Shown here: piece by piece, positions 51,055 to 64,000 of the stretch
How the letters are laid out: the number at the start of each line of letters is the position of its first letter
Numbering within the stretch: position 1 is the first letter of the stretch
From: Trichuris trichiura
Taxonomy: Eukaryota; Nematoda; Enoplea; Trichinellida; Trichuridae
Direction of reading: 5' to 3'
DNA length: 64,000 nucleotides
Assembly: GCA_037903355.1 (NCBI GenBank)
Contig: JBAJFE010000061.1
Location: 372,001 to 436,000 of the forward strand
Notes under the pieces: generated by a model
What the model saw: only the letters and a program-made list of their open reading frames with translations
Told to the model about the DNA's origin: nothing
Databases searched by the model: none
Translations under genes and position numbers: made by a program

Positions 51055-54000
51055 AAGAAGTAGAGACAATAAACAAACAAAAAAACGATTCAATTTCCCG
51101 CAACCTTTACGCAACGGGGGAAATATTTGAAAGTTATCAAAACATAAAATTAAGTACTGACCAGCCTGAAAGCTTCAAAGTATTTTAGGAAACATATGCT
51201 TACATTCAGTGGTTGCCGTAATGATAAGGTATTGTAACTCTCGTCACTTTATCCTGTACGTATCAATGGGATAAATAATCGACTTTCAGTCGCGTAATGC
51301 AAAATTGCAAATGGAGCAATACTTAATCACTATTTCAAGAACTGGGCAGCCGCGGTGGAAACAAATTATTCTTATATTTTTGTTCTGCCGTTTGGTGCTG
51401 TATTGTTTTAAAATTGAGTAGGAAAAGTCTGATGAAGGAAGCACCGTTAAATGAATAAAGAAGTAGGACATTTGTTATGGTACCTCGCAGAGTGTATTTA
51501 ATGAACTTCAGCCTTAAGGATATGTCAGTCAATAGCTAATCTTTGCTACAACGTAGCAGAATACCGCTGGCATATTTATTCACTCATTTGAGGCTTTGTA
51601 GTTATCGTGGATCGATTGGAATTTAATTAAATATTTCTCAGACGAAGCTGATGCTTAAGAGTATTTGAAAAATTTACGCAAAATGTAATCGTATCCTGTT
51701 CTGTCTAGCGGCAAAGTCTAATATTCAACGATGGGTCATTTTCCGCCAAAGACGGGTTATCTGTTAACATTGAACCCAACCGATCCTATTTCCATTGACA
51801 GGAAAGTACCTGAAAGCGAAGAAGAGTTTTCAAGATAAAATGACGTCTCAAATGGACTGCAACCAAAGAAGTGTACACCTTTCAGCCGCTTACTTAATCT
51901 CAGTTTGCTCCGCTTGGCGCCACGAAGGGGCTTGGAAAAAATTGACAATTTACTATAGCTGAATTTGCGCTCGATGCAATTTGCGGGCAAAACATTTTCA
52001 CAAATGACCTTCGTAAATATGACAATCATGAATTGACGTCAAAGGTGCTATTGAATTTTTTTAGTAATTTTTTTAAAATCTAATTTACTCTGATCAGTTT
52101 ATTCAAACTGCACCGTTCGCAAAGGCGGAATACGTAAGATGAAGAAGAAGGAGCAGAAGGTTAATGCGACCAATTGATCCACGATGGTCTGCAGCGTCCA
52201 CAAAGCTTGGAATAATCGATAAAAGTAAAAATACTTTAAAAGCTTTTTGCGTTTAGAAATCGGACGGCAATATATGATGCTTATGGGAACTGCTGGAATG
52301 GCATTTTGTCCAGCTTTCCTGCTACTATACACGACGCAACGAAGGGCATTGCACTCTGCGAGGTTAAATGAGTCCCCTACATTGACAATATGGTTATGGT
52401 TTTAAAAATAGGTAAGAAAAAAACTGATTTAAGCCTTGTAAACAGCTATAAGGAATGATCTGATAGAAAGCGTGTAAGTTACACCTAAGCCAACATTCGT
52501 CAAAACGCTGAAAGTATGCGCATTGTAAATAATGGAAAATGGGAGTTGAAATTACCGCACCTAATTTTAAAAAATTTAAATTTGTCAGCTTCCTGTTCTT
52601 GTATGTAGAGTAAATTGTTACGAAATGGATCGTTTAGCAAATGACCACACAAAGCTGGAAGAAAAACGCGCTCACATATAAACTACTGCCTTTGTTACCG
52701 CAGCAGCAACAGTTTTACGCTTTTACACAAATATGATTATTTTTAAAATGTTTTCAACGTCTTATTAATATTAACAGTACCACTTTGAGCTAAAAATAGG
52801 CATTCTCTTTCCAATAAAAGCAAAGCGCTTAGAAACGCCGTTAAAAATATGTGCTATTTCATCATGGACGTCTCGCTTCATTGCACCACTGCGTTCTCTA
52901 CGAATGAAAAAAAGTCAGCACTAAAGCAATCACACTGCCTTAAGCGGCTACTTTAGCGGCCTAAAGCGGTTGACGCCTTATTGACATTCCATTTCGGGAA
53001 GCCGCCTTCTTTCGGGCAAAGATTTATAATACAAACGCCATGTCAAGTAAAATATTAATATTTAAAAAAAATGTAGCCCCATTTAGCTTTCCAGTTTTCG
53101 TTCTTTCAATTTCCATTTTTGAATTATGAGCGCATCTCGTGCCGTAATTGCTAAAACACGCATGGTATAGCTAATTATTTTTAAAGCAGCAGCTCAGATG
53201 AATATAACGCCTTCATCAGGCTTTGACGCGATAGCTTGCAGGCTTGTGATAGTTGAAAAAAAACCTAAAAGCTCGGCGAGATAGTTTCTCTCTAATTATA
53301 ATAATATATTCTGTATAAACAGCATAGGCAACAGAACTTATCGACTTATTTAAATCTGAAACTGAATATTTAAAAAAATGCTTTAACAGACTCGCCGGTC
53401 GCCTAGCCTTAGCTTAAGAGATTTCGAATACTTATTCAGCCGCAATACAATGTAAGTGTTGTTGCAAATTATGATAGAATTCGATGCGTTGGCAATTTTA
53501 GAATGTGCAAAGCACTAATACGAACATGCCACCGCAGTGTTCCTTCTGAGGCGCTGAGAAAGAACAAGTTTGACTCTGAAAACTACGCGGAGTTTAAAAA
53601 ATGAGAAAAATTTGAATGACTCTTGAACATTGTAATGCTTCGGCAACATGACATGTTATCAGCGACTTACGTCATCAAAAGCGGATATCAGCCGCATGAA
53701 GAGCGAATAGGAATTGTATTTTAGGCATCCTAAAATTCAGCGCGCTGTTATTAATAAATCGTTAAGCGTGTTTAGACTGGCGCTGTCTAATTCACCAATT
53801 ACTTTTGTTGATGAAACGCATCGTTTCACATTCGCACTTTATTATTGAGGTTATTACTGTAACTTTTATCTTTTAGCCACTGTACAGTTCTTTTCGTTTT
53901 ATTTGCGCTGAAAAAAAATTAAGCGAAACGTTTTCGCAAAATAAAATTTCCAAAAGTCACTTGTCACAGTAAAATATATATAAGCACTGGTTAAACAGTC

Positions 54001-54509
54001 TTACTTTTGTTAAGTCTCAAAAAAGGGCCTCCCAATTAGAGCACGGGATAAAACGACAAGCAGAGGGAAACCGTAGGAGCATAAGGATTTCCGTAAGCTG
54101 CCATCCTGCCGCTGTCAAAAAAATAAAAGCGGAGATAAGAACGAATTGAAATTGGCGGGAAACTGCACCGGCAAACGTCATTTGCCATTTCGTTTTTACG
54201 CTAACCGCCTCCTTGTTGAAGCAACCGTGGCAAGCTCTATTTTCAATTTTACTAAACAGAAAAAAGCCAACCTTTGCGAGAGTACGGTATCAGCGCAGGT
54301 TCAAAATTTTAAAAGAATTCAAGATGTCATGAAAAAATGAAGTCCTGATTTCAGACAAGCTTGTCTTTTTCAATAAACTCAGCATCGCGGCAGCAGGGTA
54401 TTAGAAAGTCGACTATGCAAAGTTGTTACAGCAAAGGAAGGCAATGAAATTCTACTGTGCTGAACACTCTTTTTCAGGCAAGGGTAGGTTAGCTCTATCA
54501 ACTAACGCA
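51055..54509. other. Intergenic, nothing supported
   Basis: 3.4 kb of AT-rich sequence with short frames only. No repeat array or conserved domain was seen. Confidence 0.45.
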
Positions 54510-54581
54510 TCCCGTGTGGTCTAGTGGCTAGGATTTGTGGCTTTCACCCACACGGCCCGGGTTCGATTCCCGGCACGGGAA
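54510..54581 (+). tRNA. tRNA-Glu (anticodon TTC)
   Basis: A 72-nt cloverleaf. Acceptor stem TCCCGTG pairs perfectly with CACGGGA (54574-54580), then discriminator A. The D arm has GGTCTAGTGGCTAGGA, which is the A box. The anticodon loop CTTTCAC gives TTC at 54543-54545. The T arm has GGTTCGATTCC, the B box. A TTTT terminator follows at 54585-54588. No intron. It reads GAA (and GAG by wobble) codons. Confidence 0.97.
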
Positions 54582-56278
54582 TGCTTTTAGTAAATCACCG
54601 CTCGCTCATATCCTTAGAACAAATAACGGCGAGCGGAGCAGCGCGCACATCGTCTTAACGCGGTAACGACAGAGCAACGAGTACTCTCGAAAGTTTAGCA
54701 AAAATTCTTTAAATAAACCACGAGCTGTGACTTAACGCGTTGATTATGAAAAACGATCTTTAAAATTTCAATTTCTTCGAAAAGTATAGCGTAATTTAGT
54801 TATGTAAATTGGCTGAGGGGAAAAGCACGAAATACATTATGAGAGAAAGACGGTTTACAAAACTTTATCATTCATTTTTTAAAGTTTGCACAGCTTTTTT
54901 CTATCAAGGAAAATCACGATAGTAAGTACATACAAATTCTGTTGGGATTTTGGGAGCGAGTAGGACAGCTTTTACTTGTAAGAACAGGCAACAACAACAG
55001 AGAGACACACTAGAATGGCCGACTAACTAAAAGCAGGTTAGGTACTGTACGAGGATGAGTAGGTGTCGTCGAAATGCCCCAACGAATTCCTTACAAAATT
55101 TCCAATACAATTCAAATATTTTGAATATATATGTGACAGTACGGGGTAGTACCTGCAAATCAGTTGGGCTTTCATTACTCGAACAGCAGCTTAGCCCGTC
55201 TTAGACATAAAGAGGTTTCGCCGAAAATTTATGTATATTGCAGTCTTCGCATATACGATGGCGGTGGGTTGTTTTGCCTTTCCTATTTTCAGCAGAATAA
55301 CTTGCGACAACATCGCTGCTTTTCCTATGCAAATTTTCTTACGCGCATAATTTGGCTCAAGTTGACGACAGAAACTAAAACAGAGCAAGCTATAAGCGCG
55401 GCACTAACAATAGACCAGCCATGACTCGAAATTACAGCAAAAAAAGGATAAGGTTGTAGGTGCAGCACGTCTTCAGAGTACAGGAATACTTTAAGTCAGT
55501 GTTTCTCAAGCTCAGGGTCACCAGCACCCTTATTCTGATTGGTCAATTTCGAACGCGCTGATTGGCTGGACCGGATCGATAGAGAGTCGGACGCGAGAAC
55601 AATAGCGCACAAGTTTATTGGAAAGGGAAGCTGCTAAGCTCACACTCTTGAATGGCGCCATACGTTATTGAAATGTTTAAGTTCACTCTTTTGCGCTTTT
55701 TAAAATTACTCCGCTTAGTACTAGACTAGCCGACTGAGGAATGACGTGTAATACGTAGGGAAAACGCAGAGGCAGAGAAAATAACTTGAGCATCAAGAAA
55801 GAATGCTTTTATTACCGGTGCTAAATTCTGAAACCGTATCTTGTCAACTGCTTGCAGGTAAACAAACCATACGGTCCGTACTTACGCTGCAAACGCTTTT
55901 AACACGTTTGGACCGTAGACGGAAAAGAATATTCAAAAAAAAACTTTCTCTCTCTAAAAACAGCAAGTTAAGTCTTCGCCAATGAACAGCGGACTTCAGT
56001 TACCGACACTCACTCCTTCACTGCCCAATTTCATTTTAAATTCGATGCTGCGAAAGTGTTAGCCTAACTTGAACAGCTTGCATGTGCCGAAAGCCTAAAA
56101 AAGGACTTCTTCATAAAATCAAATACCGGACTGCTCGAATTTGACATATGCAAATTATTCAACTTGGGCTTTACGCATCGCGGGCATTAAAGGCAAAGCC
56201 ACCGCTTACGATTTGCTGCATCAGCGAATAAAAACACAAACTGTTTGCATGTATGCAAATTAGGAGACGGAGTTACCT
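54582..56278. other. Intergenic with dispersed repeat
   Basis: Holds the inverted copy (54936-55050) of the repeat at 33709. Other frames are short and unsupported. Confidence 0.45.
54936..55050 (-). repeat. Dispersed repeat, inverted copy of 33709-33840
   Basis: TGTTGGGATTTTGGGAGCGA, AGTAGGACAGCTTTTACTTG and AAGCAGGTTAGGTACTGTAC mirror the first copy, with a small CAA expansion. Confidence 0.7.
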
Positions 56279-57947
56279 TCACGGGGACGAAGCGGGAGAG
56301 CTCTCATCTCCCGAATCGGCTACAGTATCAACTCCTCTTCTGCCTAGTTCTTCCGAAGTCGAGTCACTTTCCTCGTCCTCTTCGCTTTCACTGTCGCTTA
56401 CTGTGGACTTGCGGAGAAAACGCGTCGCTGCCGGAGGATCAATTAAGTAAGTACGTTTTTCGATTTCCTCCTCCGTGATTGTAATAATTCGCTTCACTCT
56501 TTCGGTGATGACAAATATACGGCCACACTCTATTTTTAAAATGGTTCCGCGGGTTATTCCACCGGGACCCAGAATAACAACCTTTTTACCAACTTTGTAT
56601 CTACGAAAGACGTGAACGTCAGAAAAGCCTATCTTTCTCGTATACAGCAACAAGCTACGCTTTTTGCTTTGGAGACTGAACTTGGCTTGACGATGGCAGC
56701 TCATCATCTTGTTCCGATTTGAGCTCGGTTACGGTACTGTCAAAGTATGAGTTGCTTGAACAGATTGATGAAGGCGACTGCCTGAAAACAATTTAGCCAT
56801 TTCATTAGCAAATTCTCAATTAAAGAGCCGCACAAAATATAACTTTATCTTGCTGTGAACCGGATACTATTTAAAATGATGCTCAGGTTAAATACTTCGC
56901 TCTGCGCATAAATTAAAAGTGGTATTCCTATCTGAAACAGCAAACGAGAAAATAAGAAAAAATTATCCTCTGAAGGCATATACGCTTAATAGGGAAAAGA
57001 ATTACCATTGGGAGGACGCCGTAAACGTGTATTCCTCAAGCTGTTCGGTATTAACAACCGGTGTCGAGGCACCAGCTTCTTTATCCGCCTTGTTTTCAAC
57101 TTCCCTTGCCACAAGTGCGCGAATATCATTTAAGCACTGCTCGATCTCGGCGTCTGAAAGGGAGGTGTTCAACACGCGGACCGATGTTGATGTTTTTTGT
57201 TCTATATCGCAGGGCGGAGCTACATCGCTGAACCTTGGACGAAGCTTTCTTGGAGGAGGCAGAAAAAGCCCGTCGTAACTGTCTAAGAAGAAAAATAATC
57301 TTTACTTCGCTTACAATGACGACCTAGACCCCATAGGGAGCAGTATGGAGGCTAAAAAAGGCAAAAGGTATTTTCTTCGCTTACCCAAGTCGTCGTAGTA
57401 ATAGTCGTGCTCAATTCCGGCTCGTTCCTCCTTCAATTGGTGCAGTAATTTCTCCCTCATTTCTTCAAACGATTCCTGGAATTTTGCAAGTTCGTCGAAT
57501 GCCTTTTTCGCCAACACACTACCAACCGAATAGTTTTTCTTTGCCAACTCTATTGCCGCTTCGTACTGCAACTGAGCGTCCCGTTCCTAAAATGGAAAAA
57601 ACGAGTTCAGATTAGTGGAAAAAAGGAATTATGTCGCAAAATATGCGCTTGAAATTAATTTTCAAAATACCCGCAGCCCAAAGTCCGAAGCAACGGAAAC
57701 AAAATGGAGAAAAACATCGGCACTAACCAACTGCTGGCGCATGAAGGGCAACGTCACATTCACCCATCTGTCGTGCTCTTCTTCAATTTGCCTCATTTGC
57801 CTTACTAATTCCGGATGAGTGCCCTCCTCTACTTGTCTGATTTCGTCCAACAAGGCGTTCCTTTCCTCTTCAAATATTCTGCGCAAAGATGACCGGCATA
57901 AAATCTCCGTACAGCCAATGCAGCGCTTACTTTTCTACTATATCCAT
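56279..57947 (-). CDS. SUDS3/BRMS1-type (Sds3-like) Sin3-HDAC complex subunit
   Basis: Six exons, 57947-57931, 57878-57728, 57586-57385, 57282-57006, 56781-56682 and 56632-56279, give about 366 residues (human SUDS3 is 328). The N-terminal half is the Sds3-like coiled coil: FEEERNALLDEIRQVEEGTHPEL, then LQYEAAIELAKKNY and FEEMREKLLHQLKEE. A Pro/Ser-rich, acidic middle follows. The C-terminal part (FRRYKVGKKVVILGPGGITRGT..GRIFVITERV) resembles the Tudor-like barrel of SUDS3 (KSQAIYLES..VISSVGANEIWVR). The last 40 residues are acidic Ser/Glu-rich. Such proteins bridge Sin3 and HDAC1 in nuclear repression. The N-terminus is shorter than in human. The last intron, 49 bp with a purine-rich acceptor (GAGAAAG), is the weak point; a frame error is an alternative. 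Confidence 0.75.
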
Positions 57948-60004
57948 TGGTCAGAACCAGTAGGTTGCTGCAAAAAACTACGTCGAAGTCGCAAAATTGA
58001 GAAAAAGCCTTCAAAGCGATTTACTAAAAATACCGTACCCAATTATGGTAGATCTGCAGGTACCGTACGTCCGACTTGCAATTTACGATAACTTTTTCGG
58101 GAAAGCCGATTCTGTAAAGCAATTTGAACACCTGAAACGAGTTATTTACTTGGAAAAAATAACACACATTTTTGCCTTATTTATATAAACTGAACTCGCT
58201 TACCCGCGGGATCACTTTTGTGTGCGCTTTCTTTGCTGGCGTGCCTCAAAGTCGCTTTCTTTTTGCCAAATTAATTTCTCTTGGTGTTGTGTCTTGTGGC
58301 CATGATAGCGGTTGGCGCAAGGGCAGCGAGTAAGCGAGAGTCCTTTTATTCGTGAACTGGGAAAAATCGAAAGCTAACGTGCATGATTAGGTACGGCTAT
58401 CGAAAAACATTTATCCATTTCCGAGAAGATAAACTAGCTGCTACTATACCTGTAAACAGCGACAAGAAACTAGCAGGTATGGATTAAGATCTTGAAGTTC
58501 GCTGTTACTGTAGTAGGCATTTATGATTTTCAAGACATAACACTTAGCATCCGCGACGCTTTGAAAATTATTTCTACGTTTCAACAAGCAGGAAAAAGTC
58601 TTGGGCCTTTTCCATTAAACGCTTAGGAGTACTGTACGCGAAAGTAAAATCAAGTCCCGCAAGTTCAAGTGAGCGCATGAAACCTATGGAAGTATCATTG
58701 CAGGTTTCAGCATTACTCTTAAGCAATTTACGGTTATTGCAACAGTAAATGTTAGTTTTCGATTTAAGTTCGGACTTCCTGCGATTACTTGGTCCAACAG
58801 ATGGTGATTTAAGTTCCACCGGCAGTGTTCCCTGACGACTAACGAAAAATGACCAGAAAAATTTTTCAAAAATATTTCACTAATATAAATGTTCGTTAAG
58901 TCAAACTTAACGCTGTGAGACTTTCAGTTAACCGAAGTCGCTCATGAGTTATACTGTAAAGGAATGATGCTCAAGTTGAAACCGAAAGTATTTTTCTAAA
59001 GTACGCTAAGTTGAACTTGCTGCTGTTTTGTAAGCCTCAAAACCATTATTGAATAAAACTATTCGAGCTAGACGTTCGTTAGCAACGAGTGATACTGAAT
59101 TATTTAAAGGATATGACAATTACTACCGCGGATGACCGAAAGGAACTTGACTATCATTAATTCAAATTAATTTTTATCTTCGGCTTTTTGATTCGGGGCA
59201 ATTGAAGAAGCGTTATAACGCAGCTACTGCAAGTTTGCCAGAACAACTTTCCGGCTATATTACATAGTAAATTATGCTATTTGTTTTGTACAAAAATTCA
59301 CACAGTTCGTCACGTTAAACCGTATTGTAAAATGGCCTACAGTTGTAAACAGAAAATGCACTATTTCGGAAAGGTTGATCAATTTGAATAATTCATTATA
59401 AGAACAACCCGCTCGCGATGAAAAGCGTTTGAAACCTGATCTTTTCATCACTCGCTTTCAACGCATCATATACAGACTATGCTGGATACAGAACAATGCA
59501 ATCAACTTTTGCACTATACAGCACAATTTTGTGTCCACTATTTATTTCCAATCCATTTTATCGCCGCTGATAGTTTTTCAGCGTCCGCTTTTCTCCACTA
59601 ACATTAAATAGTTGAAGGAACACAGTAGAAGACTTCATCAATGCTTGGAAATGATTTTCACATTCACTGAATTAATAGCAGCCACGCATCTTAACGAATC
59701 CATACTGATTTGTTTTTCTTTTAAAAACGCATATTTAAATCCTTTTTTTCCCTCAGTTCCGTAAACTAATAAACTTCTTCTTCTGCCGGCTATTTTTAAA
59801 TGAGTTCAATAATCTCTTCGTCATCCATTGTTTGGAAATCTTAAACATCGGAATCCCACACCAGCCACTTTATTCCGTCAACGCATTCAATGAAGGACAT
59901 CAAGTAAAGCCCAAAACTGTCACCTATCAACGTCAGACTTCTCGCATTCGTTACAAGTGGACGCGACCGCGAAAGCACCGACTATTTCTTCCTTTTTTCT
60001 CTGC
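57948..60004. other. Intergenic
   Basis: 2 kb. A minus-strand frame at 58819-58574 reads acceptably (ends TPKRLMEKAQDFFLLVET) but has no supporting neighbour or known domain. The rest is empty. Confidence 0.4.
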
Positions 60005-60538
60005 TTAGTTATCAGCGGGACCTAAGATGGACGCGCGTCCAACAAGAATTATGGACAACGCATCTTTTAGCGTTATCTGCTTCACTGATTTCCAACTTTC
60101 CACGATCAGAAAACAGCAATCTTCTAGTCTTATCCTCTTGTTAAAGTTCATGATTTTTTTCACAGTATGGTCGTCAGGCAACAAAAGCTGACGAAGAAAT
60201 TGCTTCCGGTAGTACTGTTTGAAAGTTTGCATCACTGTTTGATCCATCGGTTCTGTTAAAGGCGCGACGTTTGGCGGCAAAAGCTCTTCAACAGCATTGA
60301 TCAGGTGCGCGGGGGCGTTATCCAACAGTAATAGCACTATTTCAGTTTTACCTATTGGCCTTTGGTGCCTTTTCTCCTTAAAATAACATTTTTTGTAATG
60401 TACTTTGATTAGCTGTAAAAGGTGCGGGAACAAATGCTTTCTTGGATCAGTCTTTAAAAGTATGTCTCTCCACGTCCTCTTCCGATGCCTATATTTGATC
60501 AGCAGCTTTACATTTTTGAAACTTCTGGGATTTGCCAA
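60005..60538 (-). pseudogene. Pogo/Tigger-like DDE transposase fragment
   Basis: One open frame of 177 codons with the C-terminal half of a DDE_1 (CENPB/Jerky/Tigger) transposase. LLLLDNAPAHLINAVEEL contains the second catalytic Asp with the usual DNAPAH, and VAPLTEPMDQTVMQTFKQYYRKQ is the hallmark following block. The N-terminal DNA-binding half and the first catalytic Asp are missing, so the copy is dead. It is a plausible relative of whatever mobilised the two pogo-like MITEs at 15027 and 31886. Confidence 0.85.
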
Positions 60539-60585
60539 CTACAAGCAAGCCAGGCCATGAAGAGTTCCCCTATTTCAGCGCCTCT

Positions 60586-62462
60586 GCCATCTTAGCGTTC
60601 TCACTTAAGAAAAATGCTATCCGCTTTCTCTCCGATGACATTCTGTACGAAGAAAGATAAGGCTGGTCGACGGTGATCGAATTTAAAGAAATCGCGGAGT
60701 CTTTGTTTCGTTACACGATGCACTTGTAGGCCAACATGATTTCACAGCCTCAGCGTTCACCTTCTATGCCAAAGTGGTCCACCAACGTTTCTACACCGGT
60801 GCAGACTTTCCGCCAAGGCTCTGTACTGCAAAGCATACCGAGAATGAGCATACAGGATAAATAGAATGCTTTAAGCCCACAAACCGCGCAAAAACAGTAG
60901 GAAAAACCGGCATTATTCCCTACCCCCAACAAGTGACAAGAAAACAATTAAACACAGCTTGATCAAAGTATTGTGGGCAATTACAGTACCACGTAGCAAA
61001 ACCAACGCGGGTTGCACATGCACGACTTTTATACGCCGATATTCGACCCGGCCGACATTGCAGCAAGGGAACTGGTCGGCGAACTATGCTCAAAGAGGGC
61101 GAAAAGACTCTAACTGTACGAATAGGAAGCAGTCAGCCACTAAGGACATCCGTCAGCTTACAGGCGCAATTCTTAACGCTTCTACAACAGCATTTCAATG
61201 TCTGCTCTTTAAAAATTGAAATGCCGTTGAGTAGACTAGTTTCTGTACGATGATGATGAAACGCTAGGTCCACAGTGCAAAATATTTTTTGGAAAACGCT
61301 GTTGGTCCACATTTTTGGGAGCCAACGAAGCTGTCTCGTTCTGATAAGAATAACAACAGGCGTGTCGAGAAAGGCCAGGAAACAATGAACACTACAGCAT
61401 GTACCTGCTGATCATGCCTACTATCGTAGTTATTCCACGTGGCCAAGCGAACAAGCAAAATAAGTTAGGAGCACAGCTTCAACGTATTTCAAAAGCCATT
61501 TTGTTTTTGGCATATACATTGACAGATGGAAAATACAATCTCCTCTGTCATCTTAGCGTTCTCTCCATAGGAAAATGCTGTCCGCTTTCTCTTCGATGAC
61601 ATTCTGTACGAAGAAAGATAAGGCTGCTCGACGGTAATCGAATTTAAAGAAACCGAGGAGTCTTTGTTTCGTTATACGATGCACTTGTAGGCCAACATGA
61701 TTTCACAGCCTCAGCGTTCAGCTTCTATGCAAAAGTGGTCCTCCAACCTTTCTAAACCGGCGCAGACCTTCCGCTGCGGTTCTGTACTGCAAAGCATAAA
61801 CAAATCATTCAGACAGACCGAGAATAAGCATACAGGATAAATAGAATGCTTTAAGCCCGCAAACCGCGCAGAAATAGTAAGAAAAATCGGCATTATTCCT
61901 TACCCCCAACAACTGACAAGAAAACAAATAAAGACAACTTGATCAAAGCATTGTAGGCAGTTGCAATACCACGTAGCTAAACCCACGCGGGTTGCACATG
62001 CACGACTTTTATACGCCGAAAAACGCCCCAGCCGACAGTGCAGCAAGGGAGCTGGGAGGCGAACTATGCTCAAAGAGGGCGAGAAGACTCTAACTGTACG
62101 AATACGGGGGCAGAAGGCCACTAAACACACCCGCCAGCTTACAGAAGCAATTCTTAAAGCTTCCACAACAGCATTTCAATGTCTGCTCTTTAAATATTGA
62201 AATGCTGTTGAGCAGACTAGTTTCTGTATGCTGATGATAAAACGCTAGTTCCGCACTGCAAAATATTTTTGCTGCGTATTTTTGAAAACAGCTGCTGGCC
62301 CACATTTTTGGATCCAACGAAGCTGTCCCGTTCTAGCAAGAATAACATCAGGCGTCTCGAGAAAGGCCGGGAAACAATGAACAATACAGTATGTACCTGC
62401 TGATCATTCCTACTATCGTAGTTATTCCACGTGGCCAAGGGAACAAGCAAAAAAAGTTAGGA
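60586..62462. repeat. Direct repeat, two units of about 0.9 kb
   Basis: Unit 1 (60586-61471) and unit 2 (61547-62462) share, in order, CATCTTAGCGTTCTC, GATGCACTTGTAGGCCAACA, TTGCACATGCACGACTTTTA, CTCAAAGAGGGCG and GTTATTCCACGTGGCCAA. About 75 unique bases lie between. Differences are scattered substitutions and small indels. Minus-strand frames in both units (MFSCHLLGV; VCLFSVCLN) are not equivalent, so coding is unlikely. It adjoins the transposase remnant and may be part of the same old element or a satellite seed. Confidence 0.85.
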
Positions 62463-64000
62463 GGTACGTACGTTCTTACGTTTTCTTGGCAGCTCGAAAA
62501 TTCATACGTATTTAGGCAACGTGAAAAACTGAAGACAGGAACCCTATTTTAAGAAGGTTAAAAACGTAGCGTCCCCAAAGGCGCTCATATGTTTATATTT
62601 CTCATTTTTTCCCGGAAAACGAAATAAGAAACGCTGCAGCGGCTAAAGAATAAAGCCTAAAACGTCGAGGCAGCAGCACTTTCAGTTAGTGAAAGCATGC
62701 AGAGTTCTCAGGGTTGTTGGCGAGCGAACAACGACGAAACTGACTCACCGCTTAAGCTGACGAACATACGCAGCACAATCTTCTTTTGAGCAGTGCATTT
62801 CCGCAGTACTCAACGGCGCCCAACGGAAGCACTCACAAACCTTTATACACGCTATTAACACGTCAACAGGCAATGGGGCTACAGTACAAATTTGTAAAAA
62901 GTAGGTTTAGTTGGCAATCCTTGCCGATTTTCATAAAGAATATTAATGTTTCACACTTTCATACGAATAAAAGATATTTTTAATTATGAAATTTATTTTA
63001 TATTGAGCTTTCGAGACCAACGATGTTTCGTGGAGTCTGCGGAGCGTGTTACGTGAAAGCCATGTTCTAGCAGAACGTATAAAGTAGATCTGTTTAAAAA
63101 AGTCTTCGGTTAGTCTAACCTTCAAGCGATTTTTTCAGACCAAAGAGAAAGTACTTCTCTTTTTCAATGTGTATAAAAAATCGATTGTTTTAAAATTATT
63201 TTCCTCACGCTGCCGTTGCAACCACTGCGCAGCGCAAAGTTCTACGTTATATTGCTGAGATGACTGCCTTATGTGCCTGTAAGAAAATGTGCTATCTTCA
63301 AAGAATGATAAATGAAAACGCAGTTTTCCATCCCGCCAGTAATGACATAAATAATTAATTAATATTCGAATCCGGTAGCTTTTTCCGGCTCGAAAATTTT
63401 CATTACTGCATTGCTAGGCTGAAATTTTTGTCCAAAGCAAAATGAGCTAGCTGAAATTTTCCGCCTTTGCTTTCAGCGTTGATTTACAATGGCCATAAGT
63501 AACCTGCGCTGAAAACGAACATACCAGCTCCCAAAAACCTTTTTTCTTAAGCTTAAGAATTGTTTGTACTTGCAGTAGCAATATTCAAAGCAGTTCTTTC
63601 GAGTAGAAATCGTCATGATAGAATTTTTTAAAACTAACATAATCACTTGCATAAGATCGGAATATGCTATAGAGACTTGCGCTAGAACACGCGTTTTAAT
63701 TCGGAAGCAAACTTGGAGCTAGATTTCAAAGTTACCTTTCTGTTTAAGCTATGGTTTGCGTCGAATTTGCTTATTTTTAAATAAAACGTTTTTAGCGGCA
63801 TTTAAGAATCTTATAACGTAAGGAAACGTGGATAATCATTACTTCCCACTGAATGCAGCGTAGGAATTCAGCTGCTAAGCATTACATAGCTCTACTTATC
63901 AGTACTACTTAACTATCATGTTTACTGTGTTTGCCTGCTAAAGTGCTTGAACGTTTTGAAGTTTCTATTCGAATTGTTTGTGCTAAGTTGTTACAAATGT
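62463..64000. other. Intergenic, nothing supported
   Basis: 1.5 kb to the window end with only short frames and no evident RNA gene. Confidence 0.4.

Noticed and set aside
58574..58869. Minus-strand frames as a gene
   Set aside because: One exon-sized frame with no start context, partner exon or domain; kept only as a note under the intergenic entry.

Overview
This is a gene-sparse, AT-rich animal nuclear contig. Three things suggest a nematode: very short spliceosomal introns (about 47-75 bp is common here), a GC-AG intron, and interstitial TTAGGC units (the nematode telomere hexamer) at 6391-6407. Many decayed transposons and wide intergenic gaps point to a repeat-rich genome. The genus cannot be named from the sequence. 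Every gene model below was spliced by eye from GT-AG (or GC-AG) signals and phase agreement.

Layout. 1-1036 (-) is the 3' part of an unidentified multi-exon gene cut by the window edge. 2097-1633 (-) is a short CCDC43-like gene. 4706-6094 (+) is a homocysteine S-methyltransferase in 6 exons. 7297-7984 (+) is a cut-down poly(A)-binding protein that ends at the start of RRM3. 9197-10493 (+) is a secreted S1 serine protease. 17234-11209 (-) is a HYOU1/Grp170 ER chaperone. It is divergent from 18267-23942 (+), an RNF139/RNF145-type ER membrane E3 ligase whose first intron holds an almost complete hAT transposon. 24.8-29.4 kb (+) carries three related small secreted proteins, each behind a TATA box. 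31603-31014 (-) is ribosomal protein L27A. 32.4-34.3 kb is a long inverted-repeat element. 38054-35588 (-) is a BPI/LBP-fold protein. 42919-40398 (-) is a ten-exon gene with five divergent homeodomain repeats. 44.3-45.1 kb is a tandem duplication and 50.66-51.05 kb a 78-bp minisatellite. 54510-54581 is tRNA-Glu(UUC). 57947-56279 (-) is a SUDS3/BRMS1-type Sin3-complex subunit. 60.0-62.5 kb holds a pogo/Tigger-like transposase remnant next to a tandemly repeated block of about 0.9 kb.

The genes form no operon-like functional set. The one suggestive neighbourhood is the head-to-head pair of HYOU1 (ER folding) and the TRC8-family ligase (ER degradation and sterol control). The most unusual items are the multi-homeodomain gene, in which each repeat is split by a phase-0 intron at the same place; the tandem secreted family sharing an LHD..A.G.GLRP motif; and a dispersed repeat with a hammerhead-ribozyme-like core.
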